Positions 41,450 through 50,803 of a DNA stretch of 64,000 bases are shown piece by piece. Below the pieces are notes generated by a model that did not search any database, was not told the DNA's origin, and worked only from the letters and a program-made list of their open reading frames with translations. A program made the translations under genes and the position numbers. This DNA comes from Bacteroidales bacterium. GTDB lineage: Bacteria > Bacteroidota > Bacteroidia > Bacteroidales > P3. The stretch's first letter is position 1, and every line of letters starts with the position of its first letter. The stretch covers positions 62,001 to 126,000 of the forward strand of contig JAFUWF010000017.1 of assembly GCA_017483575.1 (NCBI GenBank), read 5' to 3'.

Positions 41450-44400
41450 GTGGACAAAAGAAAAAAACATATTCTGACAATACTATTGCTGCTCTGCGGA
41501 GCCACCGGTGCGCAGGGGCAGTCGGTGCTCGCCACGGGCCGTTGGTGGAAAGTAACCGTCGGCGAGGAAGGCGTTTACAGCCTCAGCACACGCGACATCG
41601 CCGCACTTCAGGGTGTCGACATCGACAGCCTGGCGGTCTACGGCCGCGGCGGCGCCATGCTCTCCCTCGACAACACCCTCACCCCCACCGCCGACATGCA
41701 GCCCGTAGGCATCGACATCCGCGACCACAACGGCAACCACCGCCTCGACGCCGACGACGAAATCCTCTTCTACGGCCAGAGTGCCGGCGGTTGGCGCTAC
41801 GAGAGCGCCCAGCAGCGCTGGATTTTCGAACGTCACGCCTACGCCAACGAAAACCATTACTTCGTCACCATCAACGCCCCCCGGCAGCAACGCATCGCCA
41901 CAGCCGAGAGCCCGGTCCCCGACACGGTGATGAACAGCCACACCGTGGTGGCCCACCACGACAACGACCTGCTGAATGCCTACGGCACAGGCCAGGTGTG
42001 GGTGGGCGAGAAGTTCTCCTCCGCGCAGCCGCAACGCACCTTCGAGGTGCGCCTGCCCGGCACAGGCATCAGCGACGTGCGCCTGCGCTACGCCGCCGCC
42101 AGTTCGGGCACCACGCGGTCCACCTTCAGGCTGACGTCCACCGGCGTCAGCAGCCAGCTCTCCACCACGGAGAACAACCCCTACCGCACCGTCGATGACG
42201 AAGTCGCCATCGGCCAGCAGTCCTATTCCTTCACGATGAACTTCTCCCCCGCCGACAACGCCGGCCTGGGCTACCTGGACTTCATCGAGCTCAACGCCCA
42301 TGCCACCCTGTCCTACAGCGGCGGCCAGACCCTTGTGCGCAACGACCGCCACCTGGGCTCCACGGCTCGCTTCGAGATGGCGGGCCTGGGGGTGGCACGT
42401 GTGTGGGACGTCAGCGACGGCCACAACGTGCGCGAGATGGCCGTCAGCGCCAATGCCTGGACCGACAACACCGACGGCGCCAAGACCTACGTGGTCTTCG
42501 ACCAATACTCCTACCTTACGCCCACCGCCGTGCAAGAAATCACGAACCAGAACCTCCACGGCGCCCCCGCGGCCGAACTGGTAATAGTGACCCTCGAAGC
42601 CTACCGTCCCCAGGCCGAACGGCTGGCCGGGCTGCACGAGCTCTTCGACGGCATGCAGACCCTGGTGGTCAGCGACCAGGAGGTCTTCAACGAGTACTCC
42701 TCCGGCATGCGCGACCCGATGGCCATCCGCTCGCTGCTCCGCAACCTCAAGGAGCGCTTCCCCTCGCAGCCTCCGCGCTATCTGATCCTCTTCGGCAAGG
42801 GCACCTACGACAACCGCAATCTGCTCGGCAGCAGCGTGCCCACCCTCGTGACCTACGAGACACCCTACTCCTTCGACAACGAAGGCAGCTCCTATGCCAG
42901 CGACGACATCATGGGCTACCTCTCCCCCTTCGGCTACGGCTCCTCCTCCGAGGTCCTCGAGATAAGCACAGGCCGCCTGCCCGCCAAGAACATCGACGAA
43001 GCTACCCTGCTGGTGGACAAGATCGAACGCTACATGACCCGCAAGGACCTCGACGACGAAACCAACCGCGGCGACTGGCGCAACTACGTGGCCCTGCTGG
43101 CCGACGACGCCGACCCCAGCCGCCCCAGCGACACGGCCTTCGCACACTCCTCCGAGACCATCGCCTCGGCCCTCAAGACCTCCCTGCCGCAAATCAACAT
43201 CGACCGCCTCTACGCCGACGCCTACCATCAGGAGTCCGGCTCCATCGGCTCCTACTACCCCGACCTGAACAACGCCCTGCGCCAGCGCATCAACTACGGA
43301 TGCCTGCTGCTGAACTACATCGGCCACGGCTCGGCCGAATACATAGGCACCGAACGCTACATCGAGCCTGCCCACATCGCCGCCTACAGCAACGGCGACC
43401 GCATGCCCTTCTTCGTCACCAGCACCTGCTCCTACGGCCGCTTCGACCGCGTGGACGAAATGTGCGGCGCCGAGCTGTGTGTGCTGGCCCCCTCGGCCAT
43501 GATCGGCGTCATCAGCGCCACACGCCCCATCAGCCACGTCGAACGCTTCAACCGCGACGTGGTGCTCTTCGCCCTCAACCCCGCCAACACCGTGGGCGAC
43601 GCCCTCCGCATGGCCAAGAACCGCACGCCCGTGTCCATGTGCATCAGCCTGCTGGGCGACCCGGCCCTGCGGCTGAGCCAACCCGCCAACCGCGTCAAGG
43701 TGACGCACATCAACGCCGTACCCGTCGACGACACCGAGGACATACAGGCCGAAGCCCTGTCGCGCGTCACCGTCACCGGCGAGATCCAGGACAGCAACGG
43801 CGTGCTCCTGCAGGACTTCGACGGCACCGTCTACCCCATCGTCTTCGACCGCGAGATGCGTTCCACCACCCTGGCCAACGACAACCCCGGCACCGAGGTG
43901 CCCTTCTGGCAGCAGAAGACCGTCCTCTACCGCGGCAGCCACGAGGTGCGCGGCGGACGCTTCGAATACTCCTTCCTGGTGCCGCGCGACGTCTCCTACC
44001 AGTATGCCTACGCCAAAATAAGCCACTACGCCAAGTCGGCCTACGAGCACGCCACCGGCAGCTTCTCCCACCTGATGCTCGGAGGCCTGAGCGACACCGA
44101 CATCGACACCTCCTTGGCCCCCGCCATCCGCCTCTTCATGGGCGACACCAACTTCCGCGCCGGCGGCATGACAGGCCCCTCCCCCACCCTGGTGGCCCTG
44201 CTGGCCGACTCGGCAGGCATCAACATCGGCACCGGCCTCGGACACGACATCACCGCCGTCCTCGACGGCAACCCCAACAGCCTCATCGTCCTCAACGACC
44301 TCTACCAACCCGACATCCTCGACAGCCGCCGCGGCAGCGTGGCCTACACCCTGCAGGACCTCGCTCCCGGACGCCACAGCATCACCGTCAAGGCATGGAA

Positions 44401-44749
44401 CATCTTCGGCATCTCCGGCAGCGCCACCATCCCCTTCGTGGTGCACAGCACGGACACCCTCTGCTTCTCCAGCCTCAGCGTCAGCCCCAACCCCTCCTCC
44501 ACCCGCATGGTGCTCTCGCTGCGCGTCAACAGCCCCGACGCCGTAGCCTCGGCCGAACTGCAGATCTACAACAGCCGCGGCCAACTGGCCTACCGCTGCA
44601 CCCCCGCGGTCTCCGCCGAAGGCTTCATCGTGGGACCCTCCGTGTGGGACGTCAGCGCGGTGCCGCCGGGACTCTACCTGGCACGCATGGTGCTGACCGA
44701 CACCGACGGCGAGACCCACCAGGCAACGACAAAATGTATCGTCCGCTGA
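41450..44749 (+). CDS. porU: Type IX secretion sortase PorU (C25 cysteine peptidase)
   Basis: 1099 residues, GTG start at 41450 after AAGAAAGAAGAAAA; signal peptide (HILTILLLLCGATGAQGQ). The N-terminal beta-rich part (~30-330) is followed by a gingipain-like C25 domain (~350-720) with catalytic His626 (LLNYIGHGSAEYIG) and Cys660 (FVTSTCSYGRFD). A T9SS-type C-terminal domain (SSLSVSPNPSSTRMVLSL) ends the protein, as in known PorU. It removes the sorting domain from cargo on the outer-membrane surface and links the mature protein to A-LPS. It is followed by porV, the same order as in Porphyromonas. Confidence 0.93.
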   Translation: MDKRKKHILTILLLLCGATGAQGQSVLATGRWWKVTVGEEGVYSLSTRDIAALQGVDIDSLAVYGRGGAMLSLDNTLTPTADMQPVGIDIRDHNGNHRLDADDEILFYGQSAGGWRYESAQQRWIFERHAYANENHYFVTINAPRQQRIATAESPVPDTVMNSHTVVAHHDNDLLNAYGTGQVWVGEKFSSAQPQRTFEVRLPGTGISDVRLRYAAASSGTTRSTFRLTSTGVSSQLSTTENNPYRTVDDEVAIGQQSYSFTMNFSPADNAGLGYLDFIELNAHATLSYSGGQTLVRNDRHLGSTARFEMAGLGVARVWDVSDGHNVREMAVSANAWTDNTDGAKTYVVFDQYSYLTPTAVQEITNQNLHGAPAAELVIVTLEAYRPQAERLAGLHELFDGMQTLVVSDQEVFNEYSSGMRDPMAIRSLLRNLKERFPSQPPRYLILFGKGTYDNRNLLGSSVPTLVTYETPYSFDNEGSSYASDDIMGYLSPFGYGSSSEVLEISTGRLPAKNIDEATLLVDKIERYMTRKDLDDETNRGDWRNYVALLADDADPSRPSDTAFAHSSETIASALKTSLPQINIDRLYADAYHQESGSIGSYYPDLNNALRQRINYGCLLLNYIGHGSAEYIGTERYIEPAHIAAYSNGDRMPFFVTSTCSYGRFDRVDEMCGAELCVLAPSAMIGVISATRPISHVERFNRDVVLFALNPANTVGDALRMAKNRTPVSMCISLLGDPALRLSQPANRVKVTHINAVPVDDTEDIQAEALSRVTVTGEIQDSNGVLLQDFDGTVYPIVFDREMRSTTLANDNPGTEVPFWQQKTVLYRGSHEVRGGRFEYSFLVPRDVSYQYAYAKISHYAKSAYEHATGSFSHLMLGGLSDTDIDTSLAPAIRLFMGDTNFRAGGMTGPSPTLVALLADSAGINIGTGLGHDITAVLDGNPNSLIVLNDLYQPDILDSRRGSVAYTLQDLAPGRHSITVKAWNIFGISGSATIPFVVHSTDTLCFSSLSVSPNPSSTRMVLSLRVNSPDAVASAELQIYNSRGQLAYRCTPAVSAEGFIVGPSVWDVSAVPPGLYLARMVLTDTDGETHQATTKCIVR

Positions 44750-44818
44750 CACAATAAAAGCAAAACAACCGCGTTACTTATAGCAAAACATCGAATCGAA
44801 ACGAACAATTAAAGAAGA

Positions 44819-45973
44819 ATGAAGAAACTAACCTTCCTGACATTGCTTGTGGCCCTGGGCGGCACGCTCAGCGCACAGTATTCCGAACTCGGTCAAGAAA
44901 AGAATTTCATATCGACCGGCTTGCCCATCATCCTCATCGCCCCCGACGCCATCTCCAGCGGTATGGGCGACGTAGGTGCCGCCACCACCCCCGACGCCTA
45001 CTCGGCCCACTGGAACAACGCCAAGCTGGCCTTCATCGACGGCACCGCCGGCGCCTACACCACCTACACCCCCTGGCTGCGCAAACTCAAGGTGGGCGAC
45101 ATGAACCTCTTCTACCTCGCCGGCTACTACCGCATCAACGACCGTAGCACCGCCGCCGCCAGCCTCACCTACTTCACCCTCGGCGACATCGACAACACCG
45201 ACATCGAGGGCAACAAAATCACCACCCTCCACCCCAACGAGTTCACCATCGACGCCTCCTACGCCCTGAAGCTCAACGACAACCTCTCCCTCGGCGCCAC
45301 AGGCCGCTTCCTGCGCTCCGACCTCACCAACGGACAGACCATCAGCGACGGCAGCTCCAACACCGCCACCCAGGCCGCCAACTCCCTGGCCGCCGACATC
45401 GGACTCTACTACCAGCAGGCCATCGACAAGACACAGGAGTTCGCCCTCGGCGCCTTCATCTCCAACCTCGGCGCCAAGCTCTCCTACTCCAACGACGACA
45501 ACGACAAGGAGTTCCTGCCCACCAACCTCCGCCTCGGTGGACGCTACACCAACCGCATCGACGAGTACAACAAAATCTCCGTCATGCTCGACCTCAACAA
45601 GCTCCTCGTCCCCACACCCCCGCTGCGCAACGACACCGCAGGCTGGGCCGACTACAACAACATCGGTGTCATCGAGGGCGCCCTGCGCTCCTTTGGCGAC
45701 GCCCCCGGCGGACTGCAGGAAGAGCTGCAGGAAATCCAAATATCGGCCGGTGCCGAATACTGGTACTCCGAAACCTTCGCCGTGCGCGCAGGCTACTTCT
45801 TCGAGCATGCCAACAAGGGCGGCCGCCAGTACGCCACCGTCGGCGTGGGCATCCGCTACAGCTACTTCACCGGCGACTTCTCCTACCTCATCCCCACCAC
45901 CACCATCTCCACCAACTCCCTGGCCAACACCATCCGCATCAGCATCGGCCTGGACATGAAACCTACCAAGTAG
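44819..45973 (+). CDS. porV: Type IX secretion outer-membrane protein PorV
   Basis: 384 residues, signal MKKLTFLTLLVALGGTLSAQ. The start STGLPIILIAPDAISSGMGD, GAATTPDAYSAHWNNAKLAF and the last strand RISIGLDMKPTK are characteristic of PorV, a 14-stranded FadL-like barrel. It shuttles cargo from the Sov translocon to PorU. Directly downstream of porU (69-base gap), so probably one operon. Confidence 0.95.
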   Translation: MKKLTFLTLLVALGGTLSAQYSELGQEKNFISTGLPIILIAPDAISSGMGDVGAATTPDAYSAHWNNAKLAFIDGTAGAYTTYTPWLRKLKVGDMNLFYLAGYYRINDRSTAAASLTYFTLGDIDNTDIEGNKITTLHPNEFTIDASYALKLNDNLSLGATGRFLRSDLTNGQTISDGSSNTATQAANSLAADIGLYYQQAIDKTQEFALGAFISNLGAKLSYSNDDNDKEFLPTNLRLGGRYTNRIDEYNKISVMLDLNKLLVPTPPLRNDTAGWADYNNIGVIEGALRSFGDAPGGLQEELQEIQISAGAEYWYSETFAVRAGYFFEHANKGGRQYATVGVGIRYSYFTGDFSYLIPTTTISTNSLANTIRISIGLDMKPTK

Positions 45974-46006
45974 TCAGTGGGCAGTAGTCAGTAATCAGTA
46001 GTCAGT
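45972..46006 (+). repeat. AGTCAGT-type heptamer array, ispF leader
   Basis: AGTCAGT, GGGCAGT, AGTCAGT, AATCAGT, AGTCAGT: five seven-base units spanning the whole porV-ispF gap and ending four bases before the ispF ATG. No Shine-Dalgarno sequence remains. Confidence 0.88.
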
Positions 46007-46010
46007 AATT

Positions 46011-46478
46011 ATGAGAATAGGAACCGGATACGACGTGCACCAACTGCAGGAAGGCCTGCCGCTCTGGATTGGCGGCGAGCGCATAGAGCACACCCACGGC
46101 CTGCTGGGCCACAGCGACGCCGACGTGCTGCTCCACGCCATCTGCGACGCCCTCCTCGGCGCCGCAGCCCTGGGCGACATCGGCAAGCACTTCCCCGACA
46201 CCGACCCGCAGTACAAAGGCATCAGCAGCCTCAAACTCCTCGCCCACGTCGGCAACCTCCTCAGCCAACACGGCTACCACATCGTCAACATCGACTCCAC
46301 CGTCGTGGCCCAACGGCCCAAACTGGCACCCCACATCGAACAGATGCGCCGCAACATCGCCACCACCCTCGGTCTCGACCTCGACCAGGTATCCGTCAAA
46401 GCCACCACCACCGAACACCTCGGCTTCGAGGGCCGCCAGGAAGGCATCTCCTCGCAAGCCGTGGCACTGATAGACTAA
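46011..46478 (+). CDS. ispF: 2-C-methyl-D-erythritol 2,4-cyclodiphosphate synthase
   Basis: 155 residues. [11 protein letters not shown] (metal-binding Asp and His), [20 protein letters not shown], and [20 protein letters not shown] are IspF signatures. It cyclises CDP-ME-2-phosphate to MEcPP in the non-mevalonate isoprenoid pathway. It lies directly after porV with a heptamer array as leader; clpS follows nine bases later. Confidence 0.96.
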   Translation: MRIGTGYDVHQLQEGLPLWIGGERIEHTHGLLGHSDADVLLHAICDALLGAAALGDIGKHFPDTDPQYKGISSLKLLAHVGNLLSQHGYHIVNIDSTVVAQRPKLAPHIEQMRRNIATTLGLDLDQVSVKATTTEHLGFEGRQEGISSQAVALID

Positions 46479-46487
46479 AAGAACATT

Positions 46488-46778
46488 ATGGAAGAGAACA
46501 AACCCTACGTAAGCCCCCAAGCGGAAGACGAAGCCGCCGTACTGGAAGACAACGGATGCTCCCTGGTGCTGTGGAACGACGACGTGCACACCTTCGACTA
46601 TGTCATCAAAGCCCTCGTCGACATCTGCCGCCACACCACCGAACAGGCCGAACAGTGCGCCATCCTCGTCCACTGCCATGGCAAATGCACCGTCAAACAC
46701 GGCGCCTACTCCGACCTCCTCCCCATGCACACCGCCCTCCTCAACAAACAACTCACCTCCGAAATCGTAGAAAACTAA
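46488..46778 (+). CDS. ClpS-like protease adaptor
   Basis: 96 residues. LVLWNDDVHTFDYVIKALVD is the ClpS core (NDxxHTF..V), followed by TTEQAEQCAILVHCHGKCTV and a short C-terminus. ClpS hands N-degron substrates to ClpAP/ClpCP. Here the N-terminal extension is acidic (SPQAEDEAAVLEDNG), as in Bacteroidota versions. Confidence 0.92.
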   Translation: MEENKPYVSPQAEDEAAVLEDNGCSLVLWNDDVHTFDYVIKALVDICRHTTEQAEQCAILVHCHGKCTVKHGAYSDLLPMHTALLNKQLTSEIVEN

Positions 46779-46784
46779 CCCCCC

Positions 46785-46819
46785 TATAACCAATAACCAA
46801 TAACCAATAACCCAAAACC
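46785..46819 (+). repeat. ATAACCA-type heptamer array before the NfeD gene
   Basis: TATAACC, AATAACC x3, CAAAACC on the plus strand, in the gap between clpS and the NfeD gene. Confidence 0.85.
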
Positions 46820-46837
46820 CCTTAACCCATCACACCC

Positions 46838-47332
46838 ATGAACACCACCCTCTTAATCATCGTCCTACTGGTAGGCGTCCTCCTGTTGGCCCTCGAAGTG
46901 CTCATCCTCCCCGGTGGCGTGGCCGGCACCATCGGCGTGGCCGCCATAGCCTTCGGTGTGTGGCAAAGCTACGTGCTCTTCGGCACCCAGGTGGGCACCA
47001 TCATCCTCCTCTGCGCCTTCGCGCTCTGCCTGCTGACGTTCCTCTGGATCTTCAAAACCAAGACCTGGAACCGCTTCAGCCTCAAAGAGGAGAGCGACAG
47101 CAAGGTCAACCAGCTCGAACCCCAGGTCAAGGCCGGCACCCGCGGCGTCACCATCTCGCGCCTCGCGCCCACCGGCAAAGCCCTCATCGACGGACAGACC
47201 ATGGAGGTCCATGCAGTCAACAAATTCATCGACCCCGACCGCGACATCGAGGTCGTAGCCACCGAAGGCTACCGCATCGACGTCCGCGAGGCCGGCGACA
47301 ACCGTTTCGAAGAAACCCTTAAAAACAAATAA
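46838..47332 (+). CDS. NfeD family membrane protein
   Basis: 164 residues. Two or three hydrophobic segments (LIIVLLVGVLLLALEVLIL, VAGTIGVAAIAFGVWQSYV, IILLCAFALCLLTFLWIF) precede a soluble OB-fold (GTRGVTISRLAPTGKALIDG, NKFIDPDRDIEVVATEGYRI) that defines NfeD. It usually works with the flotillin-like protein encoded next; here floA starts three bases after its stop. Confidence 0.9.
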   Translation: MNTTLLIIVLLVGVLLLALEVLILPGGVAGTIGVAAIAFGVWQSYVLFGTQVGTIILLCAFALCLLTFLWIFKTKTWNRFSLKEESDSKVNQLEPQVKAGTRGVTISRLAPTGKALIDGQTMEVHAVNKFIDPDRDIEVVATEGYRIDVREAGDNRFEETLKNK

Positions 47333-47335
47333 AAC

Positions 47336-48328
47336 ATGACAGTAGGTACAATGATTCTCATCGGAGTGATAATCATCGCGGTTATCATCCTCCTCTATCT
47401 GGTGCCCGTAGGCATCTGGTTCCAAGCCATCATCTCCGGCGTGCACGTCAATCTGGTACAGCTCATCTTCATGCGCTTCCGCAAAGTGCCCCCCACGGTG
47501 ATCGTCAACAACATGATCTCCGCCACCAAGGCGGGCCTCACCATCAAGCAGAACGACCTCGAGGCCCACTACCTGGCCGGCGGCCATGTGGCCTCCGTCG
47601 TCAACGCCCTCATCAGTGCCGACAAAGCCAACATGAACCTCGACTTCAAGACCGCCACGGCCATCGACCTCGCCGGCCGCGACGTGCTGAAGGCCGTGCA
47701 GACCTCCGTCAACCCCAAGGTCATCGACACGCCCCCCGTGGCCGCCGTGGCCAAGGACGGCATCCAGCTCATCGCCAAAGCCCGTGTCACCGTGCGCACC
47801 AACATCAAGCAGCTCGTCGGCGGCGCCGGCGAGGAGACCATCCTCGCCCGCGTAGGCGAAGGCATCGTCACCTCCATCGGCAGCGCCACCAGCCACAAGC
47901 AGGTGCTCGAGAACCCCGACAGCATCTCCAAACTCGTCCTCACCAAGGGCCTCGACAGCGGCACAGCCTTCGAAATCCTCTCCATCGACATCGCCGACAT
48001 CGACGTCGGAAAGAACATCGGCGCCCAGCTCCAGATGGACCAGGCCAACGCCGACAAGAACATCGCCCAGGCCAAGGCCGAGGAACGCCGCGCCATGGCC
48101 GTCGCCAGCGAGCAGGAGATGAAAGCCAAAGCCCAGGAAGCCCGCGCCAAGGTCATCATGGCCGAAGCCGAAGTGCCCCTGGCCATGGCCGAAGCCTTCC
48201 GCAACGGCAACCTAGGCATCATGGACTACTACCGCATGAAGAACATCCAGGCCGACACCGACATGCGCGCCTCCCTCGCCACCCCCGCCGCCGCTCCCAA
48301 GCCCGCACCCAAGAAAACCGAGAACTAG
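47336..48328 (+). CDS. floA: Flotillin-like protein FloA (UPF0365)
   Basis: 330 residues. An N-terminal membrane segment ([20 protein letters not shown]), the SPFH/band-7 domain ([20 protein letters not shown]), and an Ala/Glu-rich coiled coil ([20 protein letters not shown]) with [16 protein letters not shown]. It assembles in membrane microdomains and helps set membrane order; the NfeD gene just upstream encodes its usual partner. Confidence 0.94.
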   Translation: MTVGTMILIGVIIIAVIILLYLVPVGIWFQAIISGVHVNLVQLIFMRFRKVPPTVIVNNMISATKAGLTIKQNDLEAHYLAGGHVASVVNALISADKANMNLDFKTATAIDLAGRDVLKAVQTSVNPKVIDTPPVAAVAKDGIQLIAKARVTVRTNIKQLVGGAGEETILARVGEGIVTSIGSATSHKQVLENPDSISKLVLTKGLDSGTAFEILSIDIADIDVGKNIGAQLQMDQANADKNIAQAKAEERRAMAVASEQEMKAKAQEARAKVIMAEAEVPLAMAEAFRNGNLGIMDYYRMKNIQADTDMRASLATPAAAPKPAPKKTEN

Positions 48329-48371
48329 CACATTGGAATCCATCCAGCAACACAACCCAAACAACCGCACA

Positions 48372-48956
48372 ATGTTCAAAAACGCCAAAATAACACACAT
48401 CGTCCTCGGCATACTCTTCTGCACCCTCGGCCTGCTCTGTTTCTGCTCGCCGCTAGGCACCATAGAGACCTTCGCCCGCATCGCCGGCATCGTCATCGTC
48501 ATCTCGGGCGTGGTGTTCTTCTGCCTGCAATACAAAGCAGCCATGCGCAGCCTCGACACCCTGCAACTCTCCGTCTCGGTGCTCGTGGTCGCCCTGGGCG
48601 TGCTGATAGTGTTCAAGCCCTCCGTCGTGGCCACCCTCCTGGGCATCGTCATCCTCTTCGAAGGCATCGACTTCGCGCTCACATCCATCAAGTACCGCCG
48701 TGCCGGGTCGAAAGGCTGGTGGCTGATGCTGCTGATGGGCCTGCTGGCCATCGTGCTGGGAGGCTGGAGCATCTTCTCGCCCCAGCTGGTCGAAACCACA
48801 CTGAGCATCCTCTTCGGCATCGGCTTTATCGGCATCGGCATCGCCAGCTTCGTGGCCTTGGCAGGCATCAACCTCGTCGAGGACTACATCGACTCCGTCC
48901 ACAAAGCCCTCATCGAAAAAGACAACGACTACGTCGAAGCCGAAGTGGTGAAATAA
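48372..48956 (+). CDS. HdeD/DUF308-like membrane protein
   Basis: 194 residues from ATG 48372; an earlier TTG at 48333 is less likely. Six short hydrophobic segments in three pairs (ITHIVLGILFCTLGLLCF, ARIAGIVIVISGVVFFCL, LSVSVLVVALGVLIV and repeats) match the HdeD/DUF308 topology. Its role is unclear; in other bacteria such proteins are acid- or stress-linked. Last gene of the porU-to-floA run. Confidence 0.75.
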   Translation: MFKNAKITHIVLGILFCTLGLLCFCSPLGTIETFARIAGIVIVISGVVFFCLQYKAAMRSLDTLQLSVSVLVVALGVLIVFKPSVVATLLGIVILFEGIDFALTSIKYRRAGSKGWWLMLLMGLLAIVLGGWSIFSPQLVETTLSILFGIGFIGIGIASFVALAGINLVEDYIDSVHKALIEKDNDYVEAEVVK

Positions 48957-49113
48957 AGCGCACACCCTTTCCCATCATCCCCGCCCACTGCCACCTGGCA
49001 GCAGGCGCACAACCCCAAGTCCGGAAAGCCGACAGCCCTCCGGACTTCTGTTTTTTCCCCATCAACGCCACCGCTTCCAACCCCTACCTGACAGCCCCCA
49101 AATTCGACCCAAG

Positions 49114-49201
49114 TCATATAGTATTCATATACTTCTCATATAGTATTCATATACTGTATATAAATACTATATGAGAAGTATATGTATACTATATGTATAC
49201 T
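49114..49201. repeat. AT-rich direct and inverted repeat array
   Basis: A 20-nt sequence (TCATATAGTATTCATATACT) is repeated at 49114-49133 and 49136-49155. CATATACTTCTCATATAGTA-TT (49126-49147) has a perfect 22-bp inverted partner at 49163-49184, with a 15-nt spacer, followed by two 11-mer TATACTATATG units. It marks the boundary from GC-rich to AT-rich DNA at cassette B. The rest of the 491-base gap (48957-49447) holds no gene I can see. Confidence 0.85.
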
Positions 49202-49367
49202 ATATAAGAACAGTCGAATAAAATACCTATTTGACCGGTATCGGATAGTAAAATAAAATATCGATGAACAATAATATTAATGCGGTAGGATGACGCCATT
49301 TGCCTCATTCTTGGAAACTATTCCGATGCAAAATGCTCTTTTATTTTTTCTATATTCAAAAATTTTA

Positions 49368-49375
49368 TATATTTG
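49368..49375 (+). promoter_or_regulatory. -7 promoter element of cassette B
   Basis: TATATTTG (TAnnTTTG) lies 72 bases before the ATG at 49448; no -33 TTTG is clear. Confidence 0.4.
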
Positions 49376-49447
49376 CAAAATGAGAATGCTCTCCATTTTA
49401 TTATAAACACATTATAATCAATTAAATAATATATAAAAAAAATAAAA

Positions 49448-50803
49448 ATGAAAAACAAAAATGTTTTTTTTAAGGCATATATCGTAACAATCATGTTATT
49501 TTTTTCGATGCCTGCATTCTCACAGAGTATTGTTTATGAAAGCAATCAACTTTCAGAATTTTCAATTATTCGCAATTACAAACCTGGCATTGACATCACA
49601 TTTAGCGATTTTTATGGTACTGAAGTATTTTTTAGCTACGTCAATCGCAGTACAATGACGACACTAAGTGTAGACGTATCACGACAGTTTCATGTTGAGG
49701 ATTTTGTAATACTAGATGACACTGTTTTTTTTTGTGGAAATATAAACCAAACGGCAATTTGTGGCTATTTTGATATTAACGATGTTTTTTTTGGTTCTGG
49801 AACAATCACCTACTTTAACCTATACGTTCCAACCAATACCGGCGAAAGTTTATTGTCTATGTTATCAAAAATCGACGTTGTACGCACTAGCGCAGGGATA
49901 GTACACATGTTGATGATAGGTTGTTACTACACATATGATCTAATTCATTTAGTTCCCTATTTCCCTTCAGCCATCGTTGATTTTTGGAGGGATCCTTCTG
50001 TGGGACACAAAATCACATTTACAATTGATATGCCCTATAATTATAGATATGAAGATGTCGCTATAACGAAACAGTATGGGGTTATCGCTGCAGCAACGAC
50101 ATCTAATATGGGAGCTCATTCCCACAATATTTTATACTATAAAATACCAGTGGCTCCAGGAGAAAGTTTTCTGGATACCTGGGCTGCGGGCGGAACCTCC
50201 TACACACCGATATGGACTACCGATCCCACTATTCTGGACGTAGATTTGTACAATCTTCGTATAACAAAAATGGAAGAGGACGCTTTTGCCACAGCATGCA
50301 TCAACAGTCATAGTGGTAGACTTGCAGTTTCAGTATTCAACAGCCCAACCATTCCTCCATATACACGATTCGAAATAGCTCCCGAAAATAGTTCCTTCTA
50401 CTTACAAGATCTCACATACAACCCTATGAACAAAACACTTTATTTCCTTGAGAACAACAATGACAATACCTTCACCTTATTCAACACCACTATTCCATTC
50501 AATATTTACAGAAAAGAGAGAAGCAATCTTTATCGATGGTTGTCCATAGACAATGCTGATTCAAATAATTTCGAAATCATTTCAGGATTCGATATGGGTA
50601 ATAGCTACAGAATAAGGTTCTGGCTTCATGACCCCAACATAAAAAATGAAAATTGCTTTAGCTACAACACAAAGGAACCGAAGAATCTAGAAATTGCTGA
50701 GGAGCAAACTGTCCTTGAACAAATTCTGGACAATCGGTATTATTCTTCACAATCAATAGCAACAAAAGATAAGAAATATATAATATGGAAGGAATGTCAT
50801 TAA
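49448..50803 (+). CDS. 451-residue secreted protein of cassette B
   Basis: Signal MKNKNVFFKAYIVTIMLFFS then MPAFSQ. The mature part repeats strand motifs (VILDDTVFFCGN, ICGYFDINDVFF, YEDVAITKQYGVIAAATT) and is rich in Asn, Tyr and Phe, as expected of a beta-propeller. Exactly 451 residues, like the cassette A protein 38599-39954, with which it shares the FCG..YFD and D.AIT segments though overall identity is low. No T9SS domain. It overlaps the next gene by 10 bases, so the two are translated together. Function unknown. Confidence 0.74.
   Translation: MKNKNVFFKAYIVTIMLFFSMPAFSQSIVYESNQLSEFSIIRNYKPGIDITFSDFYGTEVFFSYVNRSTMTTLSVDVSRQFHVEDFVILDDTVFFCGNINQTAICGYFDINDVFFGSGTITYFNLYVPTNTGESLLSMLSKIDVVRTSAGIVHMLMIGCYYTYDLIHLVPYFPSAIVDFWRDPSVGHKITFTIDMPYNYRYEDVAITKQYGVIAAATTSNMGAHSHNILYYKIPVAPGESFLDTWAAGGTSYTPIWTTDPTILDVDLYNLRITKMEEDAFATACINSHSGRLAVSVFNSPTIPPYTRFEIAPENSSFYLQDLTYNPMNKTLYFLENNNDNTFTLFNTTIPFNIYRKERSNLYRWLSIDNADSNNFEIISGFDMGNSYRIRFWLHDPNIKNENCFSYNTKEPKNLEIAEEQTVLEQILDNRYYSSQSIATKDKKYIIWKECH

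Noticed and set aside
44828-45808. 326-codon minus-strand frame opposite porV
   Set aside because: Val/Gly/Glu-rich antisense shadow; the plus strand is a clear PorV.
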